A DNA stretch of 11,956 bases from Minisyncoccota bacterium (GCA_012799795.1 JAAZKO010000033.1:1-11956); one strand, 5' to 3'; numbered from the stretch's first letter, positions 1 through 6,870 are shown. The notes: a model not told the origin generated them from the sequence alone. Numbers and translations: made by a program.

Positions 1-907
1 TAACTGGACCATTGGCTGGAGCAGTGAAATTTTGCTAGCCTCTTGGGTGGGTAATAATGATAATAGCTCCATGAGCTATGTGGCCTCAGGCATTACTGGT
101 GCTTCACCAATTTGGCGAAGGATTATTTTAGGCTCGTTAAATATGGGTTACAGCGCTCCTGATTGGCAAATACCAAATTCCGTAGAGCAAGTTGAATTAG
201 ATGCTATTTCTGGCTATCCAAGTCATAATGATTTTCCTAGCAAGTTTGATTACGCTATTAAAGGAACTCTGCCCTCTTCTCCCGACCCGATTCATCGTTT
301 GGTTGAGGTGTGTAAAGGTGAGAATGATAAATTGGCGACTGAAGCAAAAATAGCTGCTGGTGATTATGATAAAAGAGAGTTTATTTTTGTTCTCGAAGAA
401 GATCCGTTTAGTGAGGATGGAAAAAATCGTTGGCAAACAGCTGTTGACGCTTGGATTGCGGCACAGGACGATTCTCGTTATCGAATTCCTAGCGAATATT
501 GTGGTGATGTGGGTGACGTCAGTGTGCGTTTGAAGAAACCAGATGATAAGCAGAATTTTAAGAATCAAGATGTTGAAGTAGAGATTCGGGCTGGCAGTTA
601 TGATGGGATTGATAAGTTAGAACTCTATGTTGATGACAAATTACTTGAAACTATTTTAAATAAAAGTGAATATAAAGGAAAGATTAATTTAGCTCCTGGC
701 AAGTATGAACTTTATGCCAAAGCTTATGCAAAAAATGGAAAAAGTAAAACTAGTAATAAAGTTAGGATTGGAGTTGGAGGTATTGATTGGGACTATGTAG
801 AACCCACTCCGACTTTGGCGCCAAGTAATACGCCCCCGCCCATGCCCAGTCCAACAATTAAATTAAGTCCGACTCTGTCCCCTATTCCTAGTGAGGAAGA
901 TGAATAA
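1..907 (+). CDS. Class A penicillin-binding protein, C-terminal part (5' truncated by window)
   Basis: This is the C-terminal end of a bifunctional transglycosylase/transpeptidase that polymerises and cross-links peptidoglycan outside the membrane. The reading frame is open from base 2, so the gene starts before the window. The first residues read NWTIGWSSEILLASWVGNND, followed by a YVASGITGASPIWRR segment; both are typical of the stretch just after the KTG box of PBP1A-like transpeptidase domains. The catalytic Ser and KTG motifs themselves lie outside the window. After about 150 more residues comes a region at about nt 515-775 resembling a bacterial Ig-like beta-sandwich (alternating hydrophobics, LELYVDDKLLE, then a PGKYELYAKAYA strand). 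The protein ends in a Thr/Pro/Ser-rich tail with an acidic end (SEEDE), probably a wall-spanning or disordered segment. It stops at TAA 905-907, overlapping the convergent gene. Family assignment is firm; the role of the tail is inferred. Confidence 0.9.
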   Translation, partial: NWTIGWSSEILLASWVGNNDNSSMSYVASGITGASPIWRRIILGSLNMGYSAPDWQIPNSVEQVELDAISGYPSHNDFPSKFDYAIKGTLPSSPDPIHRLVEVCKGENDKLATEAKIAAGDYDKREFIFVLEEDPFSEDGKNRWQTAVDAWIAAQDDSRYRIPSEYCGDVGDVSVRLKKPDDKQNFKNQDVEVEIRAGSYDGIDKLELYVDDKLLETILNKSEYKGKINLAPGKYELYAKAYAKNGKSKTSNKVRIGVGGIDWDYVEPTPTLAPSNTPPPMPSPTIKLSPTLSPIPSEEDE

Positions 908-2146
908 AAATAAAGTAAATAAGCCTAAAGCTTGAGTAATTAGATAATGGTCTAAACTGGCAATTGGAGTGAGAATTAATAACTTTGACCAGTTTATTTT
1001 CTTTTTAAATTTTATTCCTAAAAGTAATAAGATGCTAGAGAAAAGCAATCCTCCTTCGCTGAGTAATAATAGCCCGAGATGATGAGCGGGTTGGACGAAG
1101 CGCACTGTTTCTTGATGATGGCTATAATTTTCTAATTCCTTGACAAAATTATTAGCTCCTACACCAAAAAATGTTTTGTCTAAAAACATCTTCCAAGCAG
1201 CTTCATTAAGTATTGCTCGGCGAGAAATTGAAAGATGAGTTTTTAGTAAATTTGCGTCAAGTTTCTTGATAAGTAGAGGGCTTAAAATAAAGAAGGAAAA
1301 GACTATTAAATTGATTTTTTTTTGCCAATTAATTTTCTTTATTAATAAATAAATTAAGAAAAGACAGAGAGTCAAGAAAGCGGATAAAGATTGAGTTATT
1401 AAGCAGATAGCAAAGGCATTGAGTAAAAGTAAAATGACTAATAATCTATTATTTTGCTTTTTATCAATTAATAAAATAGAAAAGATACCAATAATTCCTG
1501 CTAAAATATTAGGATGAGCAGTGCTGCCATAGGGTAGAATTTTTTCAATAGTTAAAAACTGAGCGCGACTAATTGCGGCAAAATGCCGAAGATTAGTCTC
1601 GCCAAAAATATAGTATGGCGCTAAAGGTGTTTGTTTAATAAATTGAAAATAGGCCAAAAAACTTTGCCAAATGATACTAAGTGATAGAGCTTTATAAACG
1701 AGCTTTTGTTTTTTTTGATCTAGATATGGAGAAAAGATAAAAAAGATTATTAAAATTATTCTTAAACAAAAAATAATTAAATTTAAATTAAGTTGAAGAA
1801 GTAGATTAATAAAAAAAATACTTAGAAAAATCAAAATGATTATGTCAATTTTTTTTAATTTTATTTTATTTTTTTTGAAAATTTGATAATTTTTTTTATT
1901 AGATAAAAAAATGATTAATTTGATTAATAAAAAACAATCAAAGATATAAACTTTAGGAATTAAATAATCAACTAACAAACCATTAAGATAGGCGTCATTT
2001 ACAGACAGTTTGAGAAATAAATTACTGGTGAAACTAAATACGGTAAAGAATACGAGCAGCTCTTTAAATTTTTCCCACCAGTTGTGCTTGGAATTTTTTC
2101 TCAGCCACGGCCACCACGCTTTGGCGAATTGGTTCAACATCTTCAT
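863..2146 (-). CDS. O-antigen ligase/polymerase-like (Wzy/WaaL-type) multi-pass membrane protein
   Basis: A 427-residue, very hydrophobic protein with roughly ten or more predicted membrane helices, starting near residue 30. Family hallmarks are HPNILAGIIGIF at about 201-212, FFGVGANNF at about 326-334, the extracytoplasmic-loop motif QPAHHLGLLLLSEGG at about 342-356, and a late LDHYLITQALGLF segment. These match the O-antigen ligase (PF04932-type) superfamily, which joins or polymerises lipid-linked glycans on the outer face of the membrane. Whether this member ligates, polymerises, or glycosylates proteins cannot be told from sequence. It lies downstream of pheT; the ATG at 2146 (a second is at 2140) sits inside pheT, giving an 83-bp overlap and no clear Shine-Dalgarno. 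No ATG/GTG/TTG occurs in frame between the pheT stop and the first membrane helix, so the overlap is probably real. Its 3' end overlaps the PBP gene by 45 bp. The coding sequence is unusually AT-rich with several runs of 8-9 identical bases. Confidence 0.85.
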   Translation of the reverse strand: MKMLNQFAKAWWPWLRKNSKHNWWEKFKELLVFFTVFSFTSNLFLKLSVNDAYLNGLLVDYLIPKVYIFDCFLLIKLIIFLSNKKNYQIFKKNKIKLKKIDIIILIFLSIFFINLLLQLNLNLIIFCLRIILIIFFIFSPYLDQKKQKLVYKALSLSIIWQSFLAYFQFIKQTPLAPYYIFGETNLRHFAAISRAQFLTIEKILPYGSTAHPNILAGIIGIFSILLIDKKQNNRLLVILLLLNAFAICLITQSLSAFLTLCLFLIYLLIKKINWQKKINLIVFSFFILSPLLIKKLDANLLKTHLSISRRAILNEAAWKMFLDKTFFGVGANNFVKELENYSHHQETVRFVQPAHHLGLLLLSEGGLLFSSILLLLGIKFKKKINWSKLLILTPIASLDHYLITQALGLFTLFLFIFLTRNRGQSRT

Positions 2147-4103
2147 TGCTTAGATTTTTATTTTGATCTTGATAAATAATTGTAAAAGTATAGTTATTTT
2201 TATAGATATTCAATAAGCTAAAATCTTTAATTTTTCTATTAGTTTTAAGCAAAGTATTAATAAAATCACCAACGGCAACTTGTTTTTTTAAGGTAAAAGT
2301 TAATTGTTCAATAATTGTGCTGTGCTGATTACTCTTTTGATAATTAGGATAAGAGTTGACAACCTTGAGCAAGTTATTTAATTTAATTTCTATAGCAGTT
2401 AGATTTTTATCTAAGACATGTAGGTAGCCCAAGAAGATACGCTCTTTTCCTTTTTTAATGAGCAGTTTTGCGCTTTGTTGGTAGATGGCATGGTTTTTAG
2501 CCATGATTTCTTCTACGAATAATTCAGACTCTTTTTTCTTCAGTATAAAAAAATGTTCAAGTACTAATGCAAAGTCTCCTTTTACTTGACGAAAACTTTT
2601 TTGACTGAGCATTGATAGATAATTTTCTTGTTTGAGTAAATCGTTTTTTTGCGGGTGATATAATTTCGCAATTTCAAATATTTGCCAATTATCACTTTGA
2701 TTATCGTTTTGCATAATGCTGATTAAAGATGGCAAGATTGAGCGACGTAAATAAGTATTTTCTTCTTTGAGGGGGTTTTGTAATTTTAAATGCTTATCCA
2801 AAGAGTAGCCAGACATTTCTGCTTCAGTTTCATTGACCAGAGAATAACTATAAACCTCTTGCCAAGCTATATTAGCCAAAAACTGTTTGAGTCTTTTTTC
2901 AAGATCAAATAATTTTTGATCTGGGCGATCAGTGGGTATTGCTCCAGTCATTAATTGACTAGGAAGATTGTGATAGCCATAAATACGAGCAACTTCTTCG
3001 ATAATATCGGCAGGAATTTCTAAATCGCTGCGGTAAGTAGGAGCAATAATTTCAAATTTTTCTTCTTGTTTTTGTTTAATGAGTTTCACCTGGCAGTCTA
3101 AATCTCGCAGAATGCTAATAACTTCAGAATTAGGGAGTTTAATACCCAAGTAATTTTCAATACTTTGATTATTCAAAATAATTTTATTAGCCTTTTTTCT
3201 ATCAGGAAAATAATCATAAACTGGACTAGCGACTTTTGCTTTAGCTAATTTTTCTAGTAAATAAGTAGCGTATTTGAGGACGCGATCAGCCAAATAAGGA
3301 TCAACGCTTTTTTCATTAAGTTGAGCTGCCATAGTGCGAATGGCATGAGCCATAGAAGCGTGTCTAACTTTATGGGGGTCTAGTGATTCTATCCAAAATA
3401 AAATATTTTTTGTATCTTGATCAACACCGGTGTTGAGAGTGCCTTTTACAGCTGGCAGGTCGATAATTTCTCCCGACCCACTTTCAAAAATAATTTCCCC
3501 ACCAACGGTTCGGTGTATTTCTTCATCCAAAGTAACAAATTCTTTTCCTGGTTTTGCTTCTTTAATAATGATTTTGCCACCCATCTTCATAATTTTGTCG
3601 TAATCGAAAACATGGCAGGGATGGCCAAGCTCATGAGTAACATAATTACTAATATCCACAACAAGGTCATGAACATTAATTTCTACTAGCTGCAAACGGC
3701 TTTTGATGTATTGAGGACTATCTTGCTGTGTTATATCAGTTAATACCACTGCCATTACTCTTCTTATGTGGTCAGTTTCATAAATGATTTCTGGTAAAGC
3801 TAAACGTTGTTGAGGATGCTGCTGAATTTCGGGCCAGGTTTTTTTAATCATTCGGGCCGAAAAACCAGCTCTTTTGAGAATGGTGCTTGCTTCGCGCGCA
3901 ATGCCTTCAATTGACATCATGTCCACTCGATTAGTACTGACTTCAATATCGTAAACAAAGTCTTTACTGCCATCAGCTAATTGAACGGTGTTGATTTTTT
4001 CAACAGAAGGCCCACTTAAAGAGAGATATTTTTGAATATCCTTTGCTTTAGTTTTTGTAGATAGATGCTCTTTAAGCCAGCTATGTGGAATTAAAATGTT
4101 CAT
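2064..4103 (-). CDS. pheT: Phenylalanine--tRNA ligase beta subunit, short form
   Basis: Beta subunit of the (alpha-beta)2 enzyme that charges tRNA-Phe; it carries editing and tRNA-contacting domains. The order seen is: short N-terminal segment MNILIPHSWLKEHL, then directly YDIEVSTNRVDMMSIEGIAR (51-70); a B3/4 editing domain with VDISNYVTHELGHPCHVFDY (149-168); a B5 domain ending PTYRSDLEIPADIIEEVARI (375-394); a catalytic-like core; and a C-terminal FDX-ACB anticodon-binding domain (about 595-679). At 679 residues it is shorter than the usual roughly 800, because the EMAP/OB-fold tRNA-binding insert normally found at about residues 40-150 is absent. The start ATG is preceded by AAAGGA (4107-4112) only 3 nt away. 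It follows pheS after 37 nt and is almost certainly in the same transcript. The editing-domain glycine-rich loop is altered (PAVKGTLNTG), so editing ability should not be assumed. Confidence 0.96.
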   Translation of the reverse strand: MNILIPHSWLKEHLSTKTKAKDIQKYLSLSGPSVEKINTVQLADGSKDFVYDIEVSTNRVDMMSIEGIAREASTILKRAGFSARMIKKTWPEIQQHPQQRLALPEIIYETDHIRRVMAVVLTDITQQDSPQYIKSRLQLVEINVHDLVVDISNYVTHELGHPCHVFDYDKIMKMGGKIIIKEAKPGKEFVTLDEEIHRTVGGEIIFESGSGEIIDLPAVKGTLNTGVDQDTKNILFWIESLDPHKVRHASMAHAIRTMAAQLNEKSVDPYLADRVLKYATYLLEKLAKAKVASPVYDYFPDRKKANKIILNNQSIENYLGIKLPNSEVISILRDLDCQVKLIKQKQEEKFEIIAPTYRSDLEIPADIIEEVARIYGYHNLPSQLMTGAIPTDRPDQKLFDLEKRLKQFLANIAWQEVYSYSLVNETEAEMSGYSLDKHLKLQNPLKEENTYLRRSILPSLISIMQNDNQSDNWQIFEIAKLYHPQKNDLLKQENYLSMLSQKSFRQVKGDFALVLEHFFILKKKESELFVEEIMAKNHAIYQQSAKLLIKKGKERIFLGYLHVLDKNLTAIEIKLNNLLKVVNSYPNYQKSNQHSTIIEQLTFTLKKQVAVGDFINTLLKTNRKIKDFSLLNIYKNNYTFTIIYQDQNKNLSNEDVEPIRQSVVAVAEKKFQAQLVGKI

Positions 4104-4140
4104 TAATCCTTTATTTTGTGCATTATTCTTGATTTATTTT

Positions 4141-5205
4141 TTAAAATTGTTCCAAAAATTCTCGTTCAGCTGAATAAAAAAGACGAATATCATCAATGTT
4201 AAGACCTTGTTTAAGAGTGTAGCTACGTTCTACTCCCCAACCAAAAGCAAAGCCTCGATATTTTTTACTATCAATTCCTCCGGCCTTTAAAACATTGGGG
4301 TGGACCATGCCTGCTCCACCCACCTCATGCCAACCAGATTTGCAAAAACGACAGCTTTCTTTTTTATTATGCTTATTTTTCAAATAGCCAGTCCCGCCAC
4401 AAATTTGACAGCTAAAATCTACTTCAAATGAAGGCTCAGTAAATTTAAAATGAAAAGGTCGAATACGGCTTTTAGTTTTCGCTCCAAAGAATTCTTTGGC
4501 AAAATAATCGATAGTGCCTTTAAGATGTTGGATATTAATGTTTTTATCGACAACTAAACCCTCAAATTGGTGAAACATTTGGGTGTGAGTATTATCACTT
4601 TGACGTCTGTAGCAGCGACTAATATTAATCATGCGAATAGGTAATTGACTCTTAACTCGCTCCATTTCTCTCACTTGGCCATTGGAAGTATGGGTAGTGA
4701 GCACCATTTTTCCCAATTTTGGATGGGCCGTTTGATCGACAAAAAAAGTTTCCCATTCGTCTCGAGCAGGATGATTGTCAGGCATATTGAGAGCGGCAAA
4801 AACATAATAATCCCAATCTACTTCAGGAAAGTCAGCTCTTACAAAGCCAATTCTTTCAAAAATTTGACTAATTTCTTCAATCGCTTGAGAAATTGGATGC
4901 AAGTGGCCAATGTTTTGTTTAATTCCTGGCAAACTCAGATCAAGACGTTGATGGGATTGATTTTCATTTTCTTGAATTTTATTTAGGCCCTGTTCAAGGT
5001 CAGCTTTTAATTGATTTAAAACTTGGCCAAAGTCTTTTTTTTCATCTTTTTTCAGCTTTTTAATTTGACTTGCTAATTGATTGAATAAGCCTTTTTTACC
5101 AAGATATTTAATGTTTAATTCTTCCAAACTTAAGCTATTAAGTTCTAATTGAAATTGAGCAAGTAGTTTTTGGCTTTGTTTAAGTAAATCTTGGTAATAA
5201 GACAT
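4141..5205 (-). CDS. pheS: Phenylalanine--tRNA ligase alpha subunit
   Basis: Catalytic subunit of cytoplasmic PheRS, a class II synthetase that activates phenylalanine with ATP and transfers it to tRNA-Phe. The 354 residues comprise an N-terminal coiled coil containing the YLGKKG signature (34-39), HPARDEWETFF (145-155), motif 2 around RCYRRQSDNTHTQMFHQFEG (197-216), the FTEPSFEVDF strand (245-254), GMVHPNVLKAGG (289-300), the substrate-pocket GFAFG (308-312) and motif 3 GWGVERSYTLKQGLNIDDIR (312-331). Between the FTEPS strand and GMVHPNV there is a Cys-X2-Cys...Cys-X2-Cys insert (C256, C259, C275, C278), a probable zinc knuckle of the kind known in some PheS lineages. It is first in the pheST transcript, with a candidate promoter about 30 nt upstream. 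The leader is purine-rich (AGAGAGAAGAAAG) but has no canonical Shine-Dalgarno close to the ATG. Length and motif content are normal for the family. Confidence 0.97.
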   Translation of the reverse strand: MSYYQDLLKQSQKLLAQFQLELNSLSLEELNIKYLGKKGLFNQLASQIKKLKKDEKKDFGQVLNQLKADLEQGLNKIQENENQSHQRLDLSLPGIKQNIGHLHPISQAIEEISQIFERIGFVRADFPEVDWDYYVFAALNMPDNHPARDEWETFFVDQTAHPKLGKMVLTTHTSNGQVREMERVKSQLPIRMINISRCYRRQSDNTHTQMFHQFEGLVVDKNINIQHLKGTIDYFAKEFFGAKTKSRIRPFHFKFTEPSFEVDFSCQICGGTGYLKNKHNKKESCRFCKSGWHEVGGAGMVHPNVLKAGGIDSKKYRGFAFGWGVERSYTLKQGLNIDDIRLFYSAEREFLEQF

Positions 5206-5233
5206 TGCTTGATTTTCTTTCTTCTCTCTTTGT

Positions 5234-5263
5234 ATTTTAACAGTGTTTAGCTAAATGTTGCAA
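5234..5263 (-). promoter_or_regulatory. Candidate sigma70-type promoter for pheST
   Basis: On the minus strand TTGCAA (5258-5263, 4/6 match to the -35) is separated by 18 nt from TAAAAT (5234-5239, 5/6 match to the -10). The -10 is directly preceded by TGT, giving an extended -10. Transcription would begin near 5227, leaving a leader of only about 20 nt before the pheS ATG. That is too short for a T-box or a peptide-attenuator, so no classical aminoacyl-tRNA control is visible. Confidence 0.5.
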
Positions 5264-5300
5264 TTTTAGCTGTTCTTCCTTTTTTTTGACATTTTAAATT

Positions 5301-5337
5301 AAAAAACCCCGCTTTTTTTTGCGGGGTGTTTTTTTAT
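5301..5337 (-). terminator. Intrinsic terminator after rplT
   Basis: Read on the minus strand: CCCCGC, an A8 loop, GCGGGG, then TTTTTT. The 6-bp all-GC stem lies at 5307-5312 paired with 5321-5326, flanked by A/T tracts that extend it. It sits about 110 nt downstream of the rplT stop and just upstream of the pheST promoter, so it separates the infC-rpmI-rplT and pheST units. The structure is symmetrical (the plus strand also has a T-rich tail), so it could act in both directions, but no plus-strand gene enters it here. Confidence 0.85.
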
Positions 5338-5340
5338 AAA

Positions 5341-5437
5341 ACTACAAAATCACTACCCCACTCTTAACTTAAAAAACTTTTGATCTAAACCGTGGCAGCG
5401 TGATAATGGTGACATATTCATAGATAATTACTGATAG
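5341..5437 (-). other. Untranslated 3' region of rplT
   Basis: About 100 nt between the rplT stop and the terminator. I see no convincing gene, stable helix or repeat. A 22-codon ATG reading frame on the minus strand (5421 down to 5353) has no ribosome binding site and no recognisable product. Confidence 0.4.
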
Positions 5438-5791
5438 TTATTTTTGGCTTTTGACAACTATTTCTTTAAAAGTATCAAAATCGCTAATAGCTAATTCACT
5501 CAAAACTTTACGATTTAGAGCAATGTCAGCTTTTTTCAGATTGTTGATAAATCGAGAATAATTAAATTGTTGGTTAATTTGTTTTAATCCAGCATTAATT
5601 CTAATAATCCAAAGCTTGCGCATGTCTCGTTTACGTAATTTACGACCAATATAAGCATATTGACCAGCATGTAAAGAAGCTTCTTTGGCTCTTTTATATA
5701 AACGACGATTAGTGCCTCGAAAACCTTTAGTTAATTTTAAGACTTTTTTGTGGCGACGACGTCTAATAGCACCAGTTTTAGTTCTTGGCAT
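5438..5791 (-). CDS. rplT: 50S ribosomal protein L20
   Basis: A 117-residue, highly basic 23S rRNA-binding protein needed early in 50S assembly; the length is the family norm. The N-terminus MPRTKTGAIRRRRHKKVL, followed by KGFRGTNRRLYKRAKEA and GRKLRKRDMRKLWIIRINAG, is diagnostic. The C-terminal globular half holds the conserved YSRFINNLKKADIALNRKVL segment. It lies 17 nt after rpmI in the infC-rpmI-rplT order found across bacteria, and is followed by a strong terminator. In several bacteria L20 represses this operon by binding the mRNA leader; I cannot identify such a site here. The ATG has only a weak purine stretch (CAGAAAG) upstream, suggesting dependence on translation of rpmI. Confidence 0.98.
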   Translation of the reverse strand: MPRTKTGAIRRRRHKKVLKLTKGFRGTNRRLYKRAKEASLHAGQYAYIGRKLRKRDMRKLWIIRINAGLKQINQQFNYSRFINNLKKADIALNRKVLSELAISDFDTFKEIVVKSQK

Positions 5792-5808
5792 AATAACTTT
5801 CTGACAAT

Positions 5809-6012
5809 TTAATTAAGACCGAGCATCCTTCTAATTTTTTTAGCGTAAGGGCCCTTAACTTCAACGGGAATACGGTAATTGCGAATTGCTTTTTTACTCT
5901 TATTTCTTCTTAAATGACGGCGATTTTGAATACGACGCATCACCTTACCACTGCCGGTAATATGAAAGCGACGAGCAACGCCTTTTCTAGTTTTAACTTT
6001 AATTTTTTTCAT
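5809..6012 (-). CDS. rpmI: 50S ribosomal protein L35
   Basis: A 67-residue basic protein of the large ribosomal subunit. The N-terminus KKIKVKTRKGVARRFHITGS, the KVMRRIQNRRHLRRNKSKK stretch and the C-terminal PYAKKIRRMLGLN are typical of L35, and the length is normal. The ATG (6010-6012) is preceded by AAGGA (6018-6022) with a 5-nt spacer, a good ribosome binding site that confirms the start. The gene begins inside infC (14-bp overlap), implying coupled translation with IF3, and rplT follows after 17 nt. Confidence 0.97.
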   Translation of the reverse strand: MKKIKVKTRKGVARRFHITGSGKVMRRIQNRRHLRRNKSKKAIRNYRIPVEVKGPYAKKIRRMLGLN

Positions 6013-6577
6013 TATTTTCCTTACTTCTGTCCTCTTTGCTCAATGGCGCGAGTTGAGCTTGAAGTTTTTTGCCGACTAATCTAGGCTCAACCTCAACTCT
6101 AGCTAGATCTTCAGTATCTTGAATGATTCTAGCAAAAACTTCATAACCAGCTTCTTTATAGACAACTTGTCGTCCTTTAAAGAAAAGAGTAATTTTAACC
6201 TTGTGACCCTTAGTTAAAAAATCTTTTAACTGTTTGAGTCTGGTTTGATAATCACCCTCTCCTATGACTGGTGAGAAACGCAATTCTTTAAGATCTTGAA
6301 TTTTTGACTTTTTTCGATTATCAGCTTCTTTCTTTTTTAACTGATATTTAAATTTTGACAATTCAATAATCTTAACGACCGGCGGCTTGGATTTCTCAGT
6401 AATTAATACCAAATCTTTGCCCGCATTCATCGCCTCTTGAAAAGCCTCTCGAGACGACATAATACCCAGCATTTCTCCATGTTCTGTTAAAACGCGCACT
6501 TCTGGAAAGCGAATGTTGGCATTCGCTTTCACAAATAAGTTATCTCTTTTATGTCTGTTATATTTTTTTCTGATCAC
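5999..6577 (-). CDS. infC: Translation initiation factor IF-3
   Basis: IF-3 binds the 30S subunit, keeps it apart from 50S, and checks the start codon-initiator tRNA pairing. The 192 residues show the N-domain (IRFPEVRVL at 23-31, then GEMLGIMSSREA at 34-45), a lysine-rich linker (KYQLKKKEADNRKKSKIQDL), and the C-domain with KELRFSPVIGEGDYQTRLKQ and KVKITLFFKGRQ. First gene of the infC-rpmI-rplT operon; its last 14 bases overlap rpmI. The annotated start is GTG at 6577, followed immediately by ATC. The GTG lies inside AGGTGATC (6572-6579), which matches the sequence complementary to the 16S rRNA 3' end. infC genes elsewhere often use rare AUU/AUC starts, so ATC at 6574 or a downstream GTG (codon 16) are alternatives. 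Protein identity is firm, the exact start is not. Confidence 0.95.
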   Translation of the reverse strand: MIRKKYNRHKRDNLFVKANANIRFPEVRVLTEHGEMLGIMSSREAFQEAMNAGKDLVLITEKSKPPVVKIIELSKFKYQLKKKEADNRKKSKIQDLKELRFSPVIGEGDYQTRLKQLKDFLTKGHKVKITLFFKGRQVVYKEAGYEVFARIIQDTEDLARVEVEPRLVGKKLQAQLAPLSKEDRSKENNEKN

Positions 6578-6579
6578 CT
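6572..6579 (-). promoter_or_regulatory. Shine-Dalgarno-like octamer overlapping the infC start
   Basis: The minus strand reads AGGTGATC, a perfect complement to GATCACCT near the 3' end of bacterial 16S rRNA. It contains the candidate GTG start and the adjacent ATC rather than preceding them by the usual 5-9 nt. It may be a coincidental part of the start region, or a site that positions the 30S for an unusual start. Confidence 0.4.
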
Positions 6580-6589
6580 GAGGTTTAGA

Positions 6590-6595
6590 ATTATA
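6590..6595 (-). promoter_or_regulatory. Start-proximal -10 element for infC
   Basis: A perfect TATAAT on the minus strand ends 12 nt before the GTG start codon. The -35 region is poor. If used, transcription would begin near 6583 and leave a leader of about 6 nt, making the infC mRNA nearly leaderless. Confidence 0.4.
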
Positions 6596-6622
6596 CTATA
6601 AATTAAACAAAAAACTAGTAAG

Positions 6623-6641
6623 TAATCTCTGGAAAAGATTA
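6623..6641 (-). other. Possible leader hairpin upstream of infC
   Basis: On the minus strand TAATCT (6636-6641) and AGATTA (6623-6628) can pair across a 7-nt loop, TTTCCAG. The stem is AT-rich and would form only in transcripts from the distal promoter. A link to L20 or IF-3 autoregulation is speculation. Confidence 0.2.
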
Positions 6642-6674
6642 TTTTATTCAAAGATTAAATAAAGTACAGCAATT

Positions 6675-6683
6675 ATTATAACA
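6675..6683 (-). promoter_or_regulatory. Distal extended -10 promoter for infC operon
   Basis: The minus strand reads TGT followed by TATAAT, a perfect extended -10, about 100 nt upstream of infC. The -35 about 17 nt further up is weak (TTTTCT/GTTTTC). The resulting leader would be about 90 nt and could hold regulatory structure. It lies back-to-back with the tRNA-Val promoter on the other strand. Confidence 0.5.
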
Positions 6684-6706
6684 TGAGTTTTTGGGTAGAA
6701 AACAGA

Positions 6707-6735
6707 TTGATTTGCTAGTCGTCATCAAGTATAAT
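6707..6735 (+). promoter_or_regulatory. Promoter of tRNA-Val
   Basis: TTGATT (6707-6712, 4/6) and TATAAT (6730-6735, 6/6) are separated by exactly 17 nt. Predicted transcription start is near 6742, 12 nt before the mature tRNA 5' end, which fits a tRNA promoter. Confidence 0.75.
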
Positions 6736-6753
6736 TCAGAACGTTTAGTGATC

Positions 6754-6827
6754 GAGCTTGTAGCTCAGTTGGTTAGAGCGCTTCGTTGACATCGAAGAGG
6801 TCAGAGGTTCGAGTCCTCTCAAGCTCA
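6754..6827 (+). tRNA. tRNA-Val (anticodon GAC)
   Basis: A full cloverleaf is visible: acceptor GAGCTTG/CAAGCTC (7 bp), D stem GCTC/GAGC, anticodon stem CTTCG/CGAAG with loop TTGACAT giving anticodon GAC (6788-6790), and T stem AGAGG/CCTCT with loop TTCGAGT. The discriminator base is A, as expected for tRNA-Val. The 3' CCA is not encoded (the genome continues CGT), so it must be added by a nucleotidyltransferase. It reads GUC and GUU codons. Only 43 nt separate it from the next gene on the same strand, with no visible terminator. Confidence 0.97.
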
Positions 6828-6870
6828 CGTTTTATTATTAATAGTTTTTAGGCTTTTAGAAAATATTTAT

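Noticed and set aside
197..568. Minus-strand open frame of 123 codons antisense to the PBP gene
   Set aside because: It is opposite a well-supported family member, has no ribosome site, and its product is Ile/Phe-rich without recognisable motifs. The same reasoning removes the plus-strand frames inside pheT, pheS, tig, gap and pyrH.
5353..5421. 22-codon minus-strand frame after rplT (MNMSPLSRCHGLDQK...)
   Set aside because: No Shine-Dalgarno, ends in TAG unlike every other gene here, and lies in the 3' untranslated region before the terminator.
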